DNA from: Lachnospiraceae bacterium
GTDB lineage: Bacteria; Bacillota; Clostridia; Lachnospirales; Lachnospiraceae
Reading direction: 5' to 3'
Length of the DNA: 38,024 nucleotides
Assembly (NCBI GenBank): GCA_028693705.1
Contig: JAQUUX010000026.1
Location: 1-38,024, forward strand
In this document: one piece after another, positions 26,712-36,737 of the stretch
Layout: each line of letters starts with the position of its first letter
Numbering within the stretch: the stretch's first letter is position 1
Position numbers and translations under genes: made by a program
The notes under the pieces: model-generated
What the model was told of the DNA's origin: nothing
Databases searched by the model: none
The model's input: the letters and a program-made list of their open reading frames with translations, nothing else

Positions 26712-26757
26712 TTTACATTACTGATAGAGGACGATAAAATGTAAACGAAATGTAAAA
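26712..26757. promoter_or_regulatory. TTTACA/TGTAAA repeat cluster between lysR and the receiver fragment
   Basis: TTTACA (26712-26717) and TAAAAT (26735-26740), 17 nt apart, make a possible rightward promoter. Two TGTAAA copies (26740-26745 and 26751-26756), 11 bp apart, read on the minus strand as TTTACATTTCGTTTACATTTT, the same repeat and pitch as the Pho boxes of this window. PhoB binding here is an inference. Confidence 0.45.
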
Positions 26758-26783
26758 CAGTTTGGAAAGGAGATAAAGATGCT

Positions 26784-27257
26784 GTGATTACCAAGCCACT
26801 GTTTCAGTCAGTATTGCTTGACTTGCTGGTAGAAAAGTATGGAAGTATTGCACCAAAAGAAGATGTGACCAGAGATTTTGCCGGTATGAAGGTAATGCTG
26901 GCAGAAGATAACGAAATGAATATGGAAATCTCAGAGGATATTCTTACAAAGGCTAAGCTCTCCGTTGTAAAGGTGGTAAACGGACAGGAGGCAGTAGATG
27001 CATTCTTACAGAGTCAGCCGGGTGAAATACAGGCGATTCTCATGGATATCCAGATGCCTGTTATGGACGGATATGAGGCAACGAAGAAGATCAGAGAGTC
27101 AGGACGTGAGGATGCAGAATCCATCCCGATCATTGCACTGACAGCGAATGCTTTTGCTGAAGATGTACAGAGAGCACTGGATGCAGGTATGAATGGACAT
27201 ATTGCAAAGCCAATCAGCAAGCAGGCATTGTTTACTCTGCTTGATAAGGTATTGTAA
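26784..27257 (+). CDS. Orphan receiver-domain protein, remnant of a hybrid histidine kinase
   Basis: 157 residues that match only the tail of the hybrid kinases downstream. ITKPLFQSVLLDLL is the end of a first receiver, followed by a linker and one complete receiver. That receiver has phospho-Asp in [16 protein letters not shown], Thr/Ala in ALTANAF and Lys in HIAKPIS. Histidine-kinase sequence is missing. The frame stays open back to 26745, but that extra stretch is not kinase-like. GTG 26784 is 11 nt after AAAGGAG; ATG 26779 reads ATG-CTG-stop. Either it is a truncated pseudogene or it now works as a single-domain response regulator. Confidence 0.75.
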   Translation: MITKPLFQSVLLDLLVEKYGSIAPKEDVTRDFAGMKVMLAEDNEMNMEISEDILTKAKLSVVKVVNGQEAVDAFLQSQPGEIQAILMDIQMPVMDGYEATKKIRESGREDAESIPIIALTANAFAEDVQRALDAGMNGHIAKPISKQALFTLLDKVL

Positions 27258-27308
27258 ATACAGTAGAGCGGAAAGAATACCAATTGCCTGTAAGGAGGCT
27301 TACAAAAG

Positions 27309-30077
27309 ATGAATTGTATCAAGAGATTGGGAATCATATGGGTGACAGTGCTGATGCTCTTTGCTTCTGTTATTACCTGCAATGCGAAAGAGGGGGAAAC
27401 AGTATCGCATCCAAGAGTTTTATTTATCAGTGCCTATGCCTATGATTGGGACAGTGTGCCTGATCAGTTAAAGGGTGTGGCAGAAGTTCTTGGATCAAAG
27501 GCCAAAATGGATTATATGTTCATGGATACCAAAAAGCATACTTATGATGAAGTAAAGCAAGGCATTCATGATGAAATTCAAACGAATATCGATGAGGCCG
27601 GTCAGTATCATGTGGTTATGGCGGAGGATGATGCAGCTCTTGATTTTGCACTTGAATATAGAGATGACTTATTTGCCGGGGTTCCCATTGTGTTTATGGG
27701 TATTAATACCATAGAAAAAGCAGAATCTGCGCATGAAGATCCCCTGATTACCGGCATGGTTGAGTTTTTTCCGTATCAGGATACTATTGCACTGGCGAGA
27801 AAACTGTATCCTGAGGCTACAAAGATCGTGGGAATCAGTGATAATACAGAATCCGGACTGGGTTGTACCAAACGATTTTATGATGAGGCAGAACATTTTC
27901 CGGAACTGGAATTTAGTGATATGAATACTTCAGAGATGACGGAAGATCAGATAGCAGATTTGCTGGCTACTTATGATGAATCGACAATTCTGGTTTTCTT
28001 ATCTTTCATCAATGATGTGGATGGCAATATATACTCACTTTTGGAAGCAACTGAATTTGTGGCAGATCATGCTCAAATTCCTATGTTCAAATCAGATTAT
28101 CTTGGTGTTGGAGAAGGGGTATTCGGAGGATATGTCAGCTCTTATGAAGAGATGTCCGGGAAAGCCGCAGATATGGCACTGGAGATCCTGACTGGAAAGG
28201 CACCGGCAGATATTCCGGTGGAAACCATGAGCGGGTATCCGATTTTTGATCAGAATATGTTGAACCGGTTTAAGATAGATTCAAAGCTTTTACCGGAGAA
28301 TGCGGTTATTGTCAATTATGTTCCTACCTTTATGGAACAGTACAGCACCGTTATCTGGCCGGGAGTTACCATTATCGCATTTCTCCTGCTGTTGATTATT
28401 TTCATTGTTATATATAACAGAAAACAGGCACTTCTAAAAGCAGTACAATTAAAGAGTGAAGCGCAGAATGCTTATTTAAAGCTGGAGGAAGAAAAAAATA
28501 CTCAGTTGGAGGCGGCCATTATTCAGGCTGAAAAGGCAAGCCGTGCCAAGAGTGATTACCTATCCAGAATGTCGCATGAGATCAGAACCCCTATAAATGC
28601 CATTATTGGAGAGACAACTCTGGCACAGAAAAATATTCATAGCACAGGTAAGGTAGAAGAGTACTTGAAACAGATTCTGATTTCTTCAAAACATCTACTG
28701 AATCTGATCAATGATGTACTGGATATGTCAGCTATTGAAAGTGATAAGATTAAAATAGCCCATGTGGATTTTGATTTAAAGGAAGTGGTAGCCACAGTGA
28801 CTACCCTGTATTACTCTCAGTGTAAGACTAAAGGTATTCACTTTGAAGCAAAAATGAATGATGTAAAAACAGAGATATTGGTAGGGGATCAACTGAGATT
28901 ACAGCAGGTCATTCTGAATTTATTGTCCAATGCCTATAAATTTACTGATAAGGGTGGCAGTATTTTCTTACGCATGAAGGAAGAAAAGATAGATGAAGAC
29001 CATGTAAAGCTTCACATCCAGGTACAGGATACCGGCTGCGGTATGAGTGAAGAGTACATGAGTCGTATTTTTAAGCCTTTCGAACAGGAAAGTTCTCTGA
29101 CTGCGAAGGAACATGGTGGTTCCGGATTGGGACTGTCTATTTCCAAAAATTTGATAGAAATGATGCAAGGCAGTATACTTGTAGAGAGTAAAGTCGGAGC
29201 AGGTACAATTTTTACAATCGATATACCATATGAAATCGCAGAATGTCAGATGAAAATAGACGTAGAACGTGTCAGTGACATGAAGATCATGGTCATTGAT
29301 GATGATGAAGAAAGTCTGGAATATATCTCCAATATTTTAAATCATATTGGAATGGAGCATACCTGTGAGTCTGATGCAGAGGTGGCTTTTGAAAAAATGG
29401 CAAAAGCTAGAAATGATGGAGATCCTTATGAATTGTGTCTGGTAGATTGGAAGATGGAGGGGATGGACGGTCTCGAGGTTTCTAAAAGAATCCGACTGGC
29501 ACAGGGAGATGATGCTGTCATTATTGTGGTGTCAGCTTACGATACTAATGAAATTGCAGATGCGACCAGGGAAGTGGGGGTAAATGCATGTATTTCCAAG
29601 CCTTTATTTCAGTCAACTTTATTTGACACTTTAATGTCTATTTGCGAAGGAAGCCTGGTTCATGATACTGCTAAAACGCAGGAATATGATTTTACAGGAA
29701 AGAAACTTTTACTGGCTGATGATATTGAGATCAATAGAGAAATGGCAAAAGAACTTTTGACCATGGTGGGATTTGAGGTAGATCTGGCAGCAGATGGAGC
29801 AGAGGCAATTGCACAGTTCAAGACATCCGAAGCCGGAACAAATGATGCCATTTTGATGGATGTACAGATGCCAAATGTAAATGGTTATGAGGCAACCAGA
29901 CAGATCCGTGATCTGGATCATCCCCAGGCAAAAGATATCCCGATTATTGCCATGACGGCCAATGCTTTTGTGGAGGATATTGCAAAATCACTGGAAGCAG
30001 GTATGAATGATCATTTATCAAAGCCAATTGATACAGAAGCTATGTACCAGCTTTTGCGCAGATATGTAGAGAAATAG
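27309..30077 (+). CDS. Hybrid sensor histidine kinase with ABC-substrate-binding-like sensor and two receivers
   Basis: A 922-residue membrane kinase. It has a signal sequence (about 1-27) and an exported two-lobed binding domain of the ABC_sub_bind type (about 35-320). A membrane helix lies near 345-368, followed by a coiled coil. The HisKA box [11 protein letters not shown] has His423. The ATPase domain is complete: N-box [16 protein letters not shown], and GGSGLGLSI. Receiver 1 has Asp713 in [11 protein letters not shown] and receiver 2 has Asp851 in ILMDVQMP. No output domain is attached, so signalling must pass to another protein. It is the only one of the kinase loci here that looks undamaged throughout. 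The ligand is unknown. Confidence 0.9.
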   Translation: MNCIKRLGIIWVTVLMLFASVITCNAKEGETVSHPRVLFISAYAYDWDSVPDQLKGVAEVLGSKAKMDYMFMDTKKHTYDEVKQGIHDEIQTNIDEAGQYHVVMAEDDAALDFALEYRDDLFAGVPIVFMGINTIEKAESAHEDPLITGMVEFFPYQDTIALARKLYPEATKIVGISDNTESGLGCTKRFYDEAEHFPELEFSDMNTSEMTEDQIADLLATYDESTILVFLSFINDVDGNIYSLLEATEFVADHAQIPMFKSDYLGVGEGVFGGYVSSYEEMSGKAADMALEILTGKAPADIPVETMSGYPIFDQNMLNRFKIDSKLLPENAVIVNYVPTFMEQYSTVIWPGVTIIAFLLLLIIFIVIYNRKQALLKAVQLKSEAQNAYLKLEEEKNTQLEAAIIQAEKASRAKSDYLSRMSHEIRTPINAIIGETTLAQKNIHSTGKVEEYLKQILISSKHLLNLINDVLDMSAIESDKIKIAHVDFDLKEVVATVTTLYYSQCKTKGIHFEAKMNDVKTEILVGDQLRLQQVILNLLSNAYKFTDKGGSIFLRMKEEKIDEDHVKLHIQVQDTGCGMSEEYMSRIFKPFEQESSLTAKEHGGSGLGLSISKNLIEMMQGSILVESKVGAGTIFTIDIPYEIAECQMKIDVERVSDMKIMVIDDDEESLEYISNILNHIGMEHTCESDAEVAFEKMAKARNDGDPYELCLVDWKMEGMDGLEVSKRIRLAQGDDAVIIVVSAYDTNEIADATREVGVNACISKPLFQSTLFDTLMSICEGSLVHDTAKTQEYDFTGKKLLLADDIEINREMAKELLTMVGFEVDLAADGAEAIAQFKTSEAGTNDAILMDVQMPNVNGYEATRQIRDLDHPQAKDIPIIAMTANAFVEDIAKSLEAGMNDHLSKPIDTEAMYQLLRRYVEK

Positions 30078-30093
30078 CCAAGGGAGGCAGAAT

Positions 30094-32574
30094 ATGGGTG
30101 TACGAAAGAGAACCAGACTTATAAAAAGTATAGGTGGTACTATTAACGGGGTTGCCATTATTGTCGGCATAGCGATCCCATGGAATGCCTCTGCGGAAAC
30201 AGTGCAGACGAATGGAAAAGCGCAGGTTGGAGTTCCCAATCAGACAGATGCAGATGAGGATTTGATAGCTGTCGATTTTACCTCTGAGGAGCAGGCATAT
30301 ATTGCTTCGGCAGATACGATCACAGTAGGTCAGATCAGAAACCGATTCCCGATTACCAGTGTGGATGAAAATACGGGAGAGCTGTCAGGTATCAATGAAG
30401 ATATCCTGCAGACGTTATCGGAACTTAGCGGACTAAAGCTGGAATCTCTGGCCATTGGATTAAATGAAAAGCCAATGGCTGTATTAAAGGCCGGGCAGTT
30501 TGATATGGTCATGGGTGTTTTACAAACCCAGAATTTTATGGATGACCCGGAAATACAGCTTTCAGATCCTTTTATAGAGAGTACAATGGCAATTGTCATG
30601 AGAAAGGGAGAAAGCTTTGAAGCTGGCAAAAATTATACGATTGCGCTCAAAACTTCTTTTCAGGCAATGCAGGAATATATTACAGATACGTATCCACAAT
30701 ATCAGACGAGGGTATATACCACAGATGAAGAAAGTCTCCGGGCTGTTTTGAATGGAGATGTAGATCTGATGATGCAGAATATTTATGTGACTAATTATTT
30801 GTTACAGAAACCGCAGTATTCGGACGTCCAGATCCTGCCAACTACTTTTTTGACAGAGAAAAACTGTATCGCAACATTAGCCGATACAGATAGGCGATTG
30901 ATGTTCATTCTCAATAAATGTATTGCGGCCATTCCGGAAGAGAAGGTAAATGAAATTATTCTGGCCAATACCACAGCCAAGCCATATCAGCTGACAACAG
31001 CAGATGTGTTCTATAAATACCGGGTGCAGATCATCATTTTCATTGTAATGGTTCTGAGTTGTATCAGTTTACTTGTGTTTATCATAATTGCAAGACAGCG
31101 TAATTATAAAATAGTGGAATTAAAGAATAAGCAGCTGGCAGAGGCGGTAGCGCAGGCGGAAAACGCAAATGGGGCAAAGTCCCGTTTTCTGGCACAGATG
31201 AGCCATGAAATCCGTACGCCTATGAATGCTATTATCGGTCTTACTTCTCTTTCCAGAAGTCATCTGGATGATAAAGAGAAGATGGTGGATTATTTGAATA
31301 AAATAGATGGCAGTTCCAAGCTGTTATTGGGTATTATTAATGATGTACTGGACATGTCAGCTATCGAAAGCGGAAAGCTGAAAATCGAAAATACCAAGTA
31401 TGATTTTAAACGTGCTATTTCCACGCTTACCGGAATCTTTTATCAGCAGGCTATACAGAAGAATATCGATTTTAATGTGCATTTAAAAGGTGTTACAGAG
31501 GAACAGGTGGTATCGGATACCGGTTGTGGTATGAGCGAAGAAATGTTAGGTCGATTATTTAAGCCATTTGAACAGGAATCGGCAGGAACAGCCAGAAAAC
31601 ATGGCGGAAGTGGACTGGGCATGTCCATCGCAAAGCAGTTGACAGAGAAAATGGGCGGTTCCATTCAGGTGGATAGTAAACAGAATGAGGGAACGACATT
31701 TACCGTAGACATTCCATTTGAAGCCTGCAAGCAGAATGTGAGTGAAACTCAAAGCAGTTTTGCCGATATTACAGTGCTGGTAGTAGATGATGACAGGGAT
31801 GCCTGTGAGTACTGTGGCGAACTTTTGGATAGAATAGGAGTTGCACATGATACAGCCAATTCCGGTGAAGAAGCATTGGAAATGATTGGAGAGGCTGAGG
31901 ATAAAGGAATTGCGTATAAGCTGTGCATGATCGATTGGAAGATGCCGGATATGAACGGTATTGAGCTGACCAGACAAATTCGTAAGATTTTTGGTGAGGA
32001 TGAGATCATTATTATTGTGTCTGCCTATGATCTGAATGAAATCGAGGAGAAGAGGATTCGGGCAGGAGCCAATTACTTTATGCCCAAGCCATTATTCCAA
32101 TCTACTATTTATAATGCGCTGATGCGGATTACCAGCGGAACGGGCATGGTCTATACCGGTACGAAACATGTGGATTATGATTTTAAAGGAAAGAAAATAT
32201 TAATCGCAGAGGATGTGGCGCTGAATCTGGAGGTAGCGGTCAGTCTGCTGAAAATGGTAGGTATCGATGTGGTATGTGCAGAAGATGGAAAACAGGCGGT
32301 GGAAGTGTTTACGTCAAATCCGGCAGGAACCTATGATTGTATTCTCATGGATATTAATATGCCGGTTATGGATGGCTACGAAGCAACCAGGCAGATTCGT
32401 ACCAGTGGAAAAGAGGACGCCAAGACGATTCCAATCTATGCCATGACAGCAAATGCTTTTTCATCAGATGTAACAGATGCCTTAAATGCCGGTATGAATG
32501 GACATATTGCAAAACCTATTGAAACGGATGTGCTGTATAAAACTTTGGAAGTGGCATTTGGACAGGAGTCATAG
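30094..32574 (+). CDS. Hybrid sensor histidine kinase with SBP_bac_3-like sensor; ATP-binding domain internally deleted
   Basis: An 826-residue protein with a signal peptide (to about 33, WNASA) and a periplasmic-binding-type sensor like amino-acid binding proteins (about 68-305). A helix near 312-335 and a coiled coil follow. His[13 protein letters not shown] has His371; the receivers have Asp614 and Asp753. In the ATPase domain the text runs [18 protein letters not shown] (466-483). About 48 residues present in the neighbouring kinase, including the N-box Asn that binds Mg-ATP, are missing without loss of frame. It is probably unable to autophosphorylate, but could still sense, dimerise or act as a phosphatase or receiver. 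It starts 16 bp after the previous kinase with GGGAGG before ATG. Confidence 0.88.
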   Translation: MGVRKRTRLIKSIGGTINGVAIIVGIAIPWNASAETVQTNGKAQVGVPNQTDADEDLIAVDFTSEEQAYIASADTITVGQIRNRFPITSVDENTGELSGINEDILQTLSELSGLKLESLAIGLNEKPMAVLKAGQFDMVMGVLQTQNFMDDPEIQLSDPFIESTMAIVMRKGESFEAGKNYTIALKTSFQAMQEYITDTYPQYQTRVYTTDEESLRAVLNGDVDLMMQNIYVTNYLLQKPQYSDVQILPTTFLTEKNCIATLADTDRRLMFILNKCIAAIPEEKVNEIILANTTAKPYQLTTADVFYKYRVQIIIFIVMVLSCISLLVFIIIARQRNYKIVELKNKQLAEAVAQAENANGAKSRFLAQMSHEIRTPMNAIIGLTSLSRSHLDDKEKMVDYLNKIDGSSKLLLGIINDVLDMSAIESGKLKIENTKYDFKRAISTLTGIFYQQAIQKNIDFNVHLKGVTEEQVVSDTGCGMSEEMLGRLFKPFEQESAGTARKHGGSGLGMSIAKQLTEKMGGSIQVDSKQNEGTTFTVDIPFEACKQNVSETQSSFADITVLVVDDDRDACEYCGELLDRIGVAHDTANSGEEALEMIGEAEDKGIAYKLCMIDWKMPDMNGIELTRQIRKIFGEDEIIIIVSAYDLNEIEEKRIRAGANYFMPKPLFQSTIYNALMRITSGTGMVYTGTKHVDYDFKGKKILIAEDVALNLEVAVSLLKMVGIDVVCAEDGKQAVEVFTSNPAGTYDCILMDINMPVMDGYEATRQIRTSGKEDAKTIPIYAMTANAFSSDVTDALNAGMNGHIAKPIETDVLYKTLEVAFGQES

Positions 32575-32594
32575 AGGAAAAGGAGAATTTTCAA

Positions 32595-33116
32595 ATGAAT
32601 AATGAAGTATTAGAGGCAATGAAAACCAGAAGAAGCATTCGTGCTTATGAAGAAAAGCAGATTACAAGGGAAGAAGTAGAAGCCGTTACAGAGGCCGGGA
32701 CTTATGCTGCAAGTGGAATGGGCAGACAGAGCGCACAGATGGTGGTGGTACAGGATCCGGAAACAGTGGCTTTGCTTTCCAAATTAAATGCTCAGGTTAT
32801 GGGTACTGAAAATGATCCGTTTTATGGAGCACCAACAGTTGTTGTGGTATTTGCTGATCCGGAAAGACCTACCTATGTACAGGATGGTTCTCTTGTTATA
32901 GGAAATCTACTCCTGGCAGCTCACACGGTAGGTCTGGGATCCTGCTGGATTCATAGAGCAAAAGAAGTGTTTTCCATGCCAGAGGGAAAAGCGCTAATGA
33001 AGAAATGGGGGGTTCCTGAACAATATGTGGGAATCGGTCATTGCATTCTGGGTTATATTAAAGGGGAAGCACCTAAGGTTGCTCCGAGAAAAGAAGGCTA
33101 TGTAATTTACGCGTAA
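32595..33116 (+). CDS. Nitroreductase family protein
   Basis: A 173-residue flavoenzyme. The start VLEAMKTRRSIRAYEEKQI is the family's FMN-binding RRSIR motif. Later segments GNLLLAAHTVGLGSCWIHR and a C-terminal IGYIKGE-like GYIKGEAPKVAPRKE region complete the fold. It probably reduces nitro- or quinone compounds with NAD(P)H as an FMN-bound dimer; the natural substrate is unknown. It lies 20 bp after one kinase and 16 bp before another, with AAAAGGAG before the ATG, so it may be co-transcribed with them. Confidence 0.9.
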   Translation: MNNEVLEAMKTRRSIRAYEEKQITREEVEAVTEAGTYAASGMGRQSAQMVVVQDPETVALLSKLNAQVMGTENDPFYGAPTVVVVFADPERPTYVQDGSLVIGNLLLAAHTVGLGSCWIHRAKEVFSMPEGKALMKKWGVPEQYVGIGHCILGYIKGEAPKVAPRKEGYVIYA

Positions 33117-33132
33117 TGTTACGAATGAAGAA

Positions 33133-34419
33133 ATGAGGATGGGTAACAAAATGGGAGATGCTACACAGGATATAATCTCGCAGAACATAGTTTCACAGCT
33201 GGTAAAGGAGTCCACCACATCAATTTATGTGGCTGATTTTGAAACAGACGAACTGATTTATATGAATGAAGCGGCTGAAAAAGTACTCGGTGTACATGCA
33301 AAGGATATGGCAGGCAGGAAATGCTATGAGTTTTTAATGCGCAGGGATTCACCATGTCCATTTTGTCATAAATCCATGATGTCTGGAAACGAATTTCAGG
33401 ATAATACGGATAAGCTTCCTTTAAACGGAAGGCAGTATCGTGTACAAAGCAAGCTGTTGACGTTACAGAACAGAAAAGTTCATGCGCATTATGTAACAGA
33501 TGTAACCAATTTGCTGAACAAGCAGAAGGAACTGCGAACCTTAACTGATCATATACCCACAGGGATTGGTATCTTCTATGTATATACGGATGGCAGGATC
33601 GAACCGGGGTATATTAATGACGGCTACTATACCATGTTGGGGGAAAGCAGGGACAGCCGATCCAGATTTAACGGTTTTACCGTGCTGGATGCAATGCATC
33701 CGGAAGACGTATTAGGAACAGATAAAAAACGGGTATACCAGGAGGTTCGAATCAGAAAAGCTGATGACTCTTATATTTGGGTCAGTATCAGAGCCGACTT
33801 GGTGGAAAGAACACCGGAGCGCTGTACTTTTTATTGTGCTTTTGCAGATATAGACCAGTTGAAGAAAATGCAGCAACAGCTGGAGAATAGTCAGGGCAAA
33901 CTGAATACGGCTTTAGAAGAGGTGGAGGCAAGTAAGGAGCAGCTTCGAGGTATTGTAGAGCATGTACCGGGTGCAATGGTGGTCTTTTATGTAAAAGATA
34001 AGTTACTGCATCTTAAATACATATCTGACAGTTGTGTCACAATTAGCGGCTTTACGGCTGAGGAAACCTATAAAAGATGTGAACCGGATCCGACAGCAGA
34101 TGCACATCCGGACAGCAGGGCTTTCTTTCTGGAGCATGAATGGGATGATATACAAAAGCAGGACAAGATGTCCTATACTTATCAGATTCTTTGTAAAGGT
34201 GGCTTTTATAAGTGGGTCAGCTTAAATCTGTCACCTGTTATGACGGATGGTGAGCTGCTTTATTATGGTGTCTTGCGTGATGTGGATGAAGAACAGCAGA
34301 ATATCATTATGCGTGAGAATCTTATGAATGCATTGCCGGGTGGAGTTGCCATTTATAAAATGGGAAAACCGGTTGAAACCTTGTATTTCAGTGATGGCGT
34401 TTTGAAATTAAAGATTTAG
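33133..34419 (+). CDS. PAS-domain sensor, 5' part of a split hybrid histidine kinase
   Basis: 428 residues with at least three PAS-type domains (about 15-115, 130-240, 265-385). The first contains CPFCHKS near residues 75-81, a Cys pair seen in sensory PAS domains of related gut bacteria, which might bind metal or sense redox. The protein then starts a fourth PAS (NALPGGVAIYKMGKPVETLYFSDGV) and ends abruptly after LKLKI. A kinase of the same kind resumes in another frame at 34395-34419. No membrane segment is visible, so the sensor is cytosolic. ATG 33151 is an alternative start. Alone this product has no kinase domain. Confidence 0.75.
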   Translation: MRMGNKMGDATQDIISQNIVSQLVKESTTSIYVADFETDELIYMNEAAEKVLGVHAKDMAGRKCYEFLMRRDSPCPFCHKSMMSGNEFQDNTDKLPLNGRQYRVQSKLLTLQNRKVHAHYVTDVTNLLNKQKELRTLTDHIPTGIGIFYVYTDGRIEPGYINDGYYTMLGESRDSRSRFNGFTVLDAMHPEDVLGTDKKRVYQEVRIRKADDSYIWVSIRADLVERTPERCTFYCAFADIDQLKKMQQQLENSQGKLNTALEEVEASKEQLRGIVEHVPGAMVVFYVKDKLLHLKYISDSCVTISGFTAEETYKRCEPDPTADAHPDSRAFFLEHEWDDIQKQDKMSYTYQILCKGGFYKWVSLNLSPVMTDGELLYYGVLRDVDEEQQNIIMRENLMNALPGGVAIYKMGKPVETLYFSDGVLKLKI

Positions 34420-36737
34420 TGGATGATTCCGCACATGGAACCGTAGTGTTGGAAGTACAAACAGGGCAGGTACTATACATGAATACGGCATGTGCAAAAA
34501 TGTCTCATTTGGAAAATGCGGGCAGTATCATTGGACATCATGTAGAGGAAGTAATACCGGAATTTGACAGATTGCTGTCTGTGGAACAGACCCTGGCACT
34601 TCCAAGGGATCATTATGCAGAGTTTCACAGGGACAGGGGAGATGGACATCATCTGCTGTTAAAGGGAAAACGCATTACCTGGTGTGGTGTGGATGCGGTG
34701 ATTTTTTATATTACAGATGAAACTGCGAGAATGGAGAAAGAGAACCGTTATTTTAGGCAGGTTACGGCTATGACGGAAGCAGACGATGACAATCTGCTTA
34801 CGAAAGGACAGCATAGTATTACCAATGATAAGATCATCTATTATTGTAAAAAGGCAGAGAGCAGTCTTTCTCTTGAGGAGGGCGGTTCCTATGATGCAGC
34901 GATAGAACTGCTGGCGACAACTGCTGTTAATTTGGAAAAAGCAGAGGAGATTCGAACCAGACTGCAAAGAAAAGCGTTACTGCAGGATTATGGAGAGGAT
35001 CAGAAAACCGGTTCTCTGGAATATTTACGCAGTCAGAAAAATGGCAGACCATTTTGGACACAGCTTAAGTATGTGATATTGGAAGTACCGGGAACTGATA
35101 ATATCAATCTGTTTATTTATACCTATGATATTTCAGAACAGGTATTGGAAACTCATATGATTGATAAATTAAGCGCCATGGAATATGACGTGCTGGGTGT
35201 TATAGATGTTACGTCACGTACTTATACCAGGAAGCGGGTACGTGGGAAAATGGAAGGTCCGGAGACTTCAATTACCGGTGATTTTGAAGAGTTGGCCAGA
35301 GCGCGTATCAAAACTGTTGTGGTACCGGCAGAACAACAGGAGATACTGGATAAATTTAGTCTGGATAATATTATAGGAAAATTGGAAAGTTCAGAGGTTT
35401 ATTTCTTTACATACTCTATACAGTGTGAAGATGGTACAGAAAAGCGGAAAAAATATCAATTTTGTTATTTAGATGAGAGCAGAAGCTCTATCCTTTATTA
35501 TCGAAGTGATATCACGGAAATGTATAATCGTGAACAGGAACAGTTAAGACAGACAGAAGCAGCACTGATAGAAGCCAAGAAAGCCAGTGAAGCAAAAACT
35601 GAATTTTTCTCCAGAATGAGTCATGATATGCGTACGCCGATGAATGGTATTCTGGGTATTGCAGGTCTGTCTACAGAAGAGGCCGATCCACAAGTATTGC
35701 AGGATAATATTATGAAGATCCGGTCATCGGGAGAATATCTTCTGGGATTGATCAATGATACTTTGGATTTTCAGAAAATTGAAAGTGGCAGACTGACTAT
35801 CGAACCACAGATCATCTATGCAAAAGATCTGTTAACCGGTATTGTGAATCTGATCAAGAATACAGCGGAGGAAAAGGGAGTAACATTCCGTGTGGTAAAT
35901 AAAAATGCAGATCTTGGTACCTATATCAAAGCAGATCCTATGAGAATGAAGCAGATTTTTGTAAATCTGCTTTCCAATGCCGTGAAATTTACACCAAAAG
36001 GTGGCACAGTAGAACTGGGATTTGAATTGTTGAGCAGAGATGGTAGGATCTCGCATGACCTGGTGACAATCACAGATACCGGCATCGGTATGAGTAAGGA
36101 GTTTTTAGAAAAGGGCATTTTCAAGCCTTTCTCACCGGAATATAATACTGTAACGGCAAGCTATGCGGGAACTGGCCTGGGATTGTCAATTGCCAAGAGA
36201 CTGGTGGAATTAATGGGCGGTACTATTTTTGTGGAAAGTGAGCAGGGTGTTGGTACGAAGTTCACAGTTGCTATAGATTTTGAACGGGTAGAAGCATCAG
36301 AAGTGACCCAGACAGCAAGTGAAGATGCTCAAAAGCAATCTGCAGCACGGGGCGGATTACGAGGAAAGAAAATCTTACTGGCTGAGGATCATCCTTTAAA
36401 TGCTGAAATTGCAACGAAATTACTGAAAAAAGCAGGCTGTGAGGTGACCTGGGCACAAAACGGTGAAGAATGTCTGGAAACCTATAGTAGTTCAGAAACG
36501 AAACAATATGATATTATCCTCATGGATATCAGAATGCCTCTTATGGATGGACTGGAAACCGCCAAGGCAATTCGGGCATTAGACAGAGCGGATGCAGGGG
36601 AAATTCCAATTATTGCCATGACTGCCAACGCCTATGAGGATGATATAAAGCTTTCTCTGGCAGCAGGAATGAACGGACATCTGGCAAAGCCAATAGACCC
36701 CAAGGCGCTGTATGAAAAAATTGCAGAATTATTATAA
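34419..36737 (+). CDS. PAS histidine kinase with receiver, 3' part of a split hybrid kinase
   Basis: 772 residues: PAS-like domain (1 to about 110), a further PAS pair (about 120-370), and a coiled coil. HisKA RMSHDMRTPMNGILG follows near residue 405. The ATPase domain has a complete N-box (LLSNAVKFTP), DTGIGMS and GTGLGLSIA. A C-terminal receiver carries Asp in IILMDIRMPLMDG and Lys in HLAKPID. The first codon is a GTG sharing one base with the upstream stop (TAGTG, 34417-34421), so termination-reinitiation could produce it as a separate protein. It converges on, and overlaps by 6 bp, the PLP enzyme gene. Kinase parts look intact. Confidence 0.8.
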   Translation: MDDSAHGTVVLEVQTGQVLYMNTACAKMSHLENAGSIIGHHVEEVIPEFDRLLSVEQTLALPRDHYAEFHRDRGDGHHLLLKGKRITWCGVDAVIFYITDETARMEKENRYFRQVTAMTEADDDNLLTKGQHSITNDKIIYYCKKAESSLSLEEGGSYDAAIELLATTAVNLEKAEEIRTRLQRKALLQDYGEDQKTGSLEYLRSQKNGRPFWTQLKYVILEVPGTDNINLFIYTYDISEQVLETHMIDKLSAMEYDVLGVIDVTSRTYTRKRVRGKMEGPETSITGDFEELARARIKTVVVPAEQQEILDKFSLDNIIGKLESSEVYFFTYSIQCEDGTEKRKKYQFCYLDESRSSILYYRSDITEMYNREQEQLRQTEAALIEAKKASEAKTEFFSRMSHDMRTPMNGILGIAGLSTEEADPQVLQDNIMKIRSSGEYLLGLINDTLDFQKIESGRLTIEPQIIYAKDLLTGIVNLIKNTAEEKGVTFRVVNKNADLGTYIKADPMRMKQIFVNLLSNAVKFTPKGGTVELGFELLSRDGRISHDLVTITDTGIGMSKEFLEKGIFKPFSPEYNTVTASYAGTGLGLSIAKRLVELMGGTIFVESEQGVGTKFTVAIDFERVEASEVTQTASEDAQKQSAARGGLRGKKILLAEDHPLNAEIATKLLKKAGCEVTWAQNGEECLETYSSSETKQYDIILMDIRMPLMDGLETAKAIRALDRADAGEIPIIAMTANAYEDDIKLSLAAGMNGHLAKPIDPKALYEKIAELL

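Noticed and set aside
26779-26787. ATG 26779 as the start of the receiver fragment
   Set aside because: It reads ATG-CTG-TGA and stops at once; the receiver frame needs GTG 26784 or a lost upstream start.
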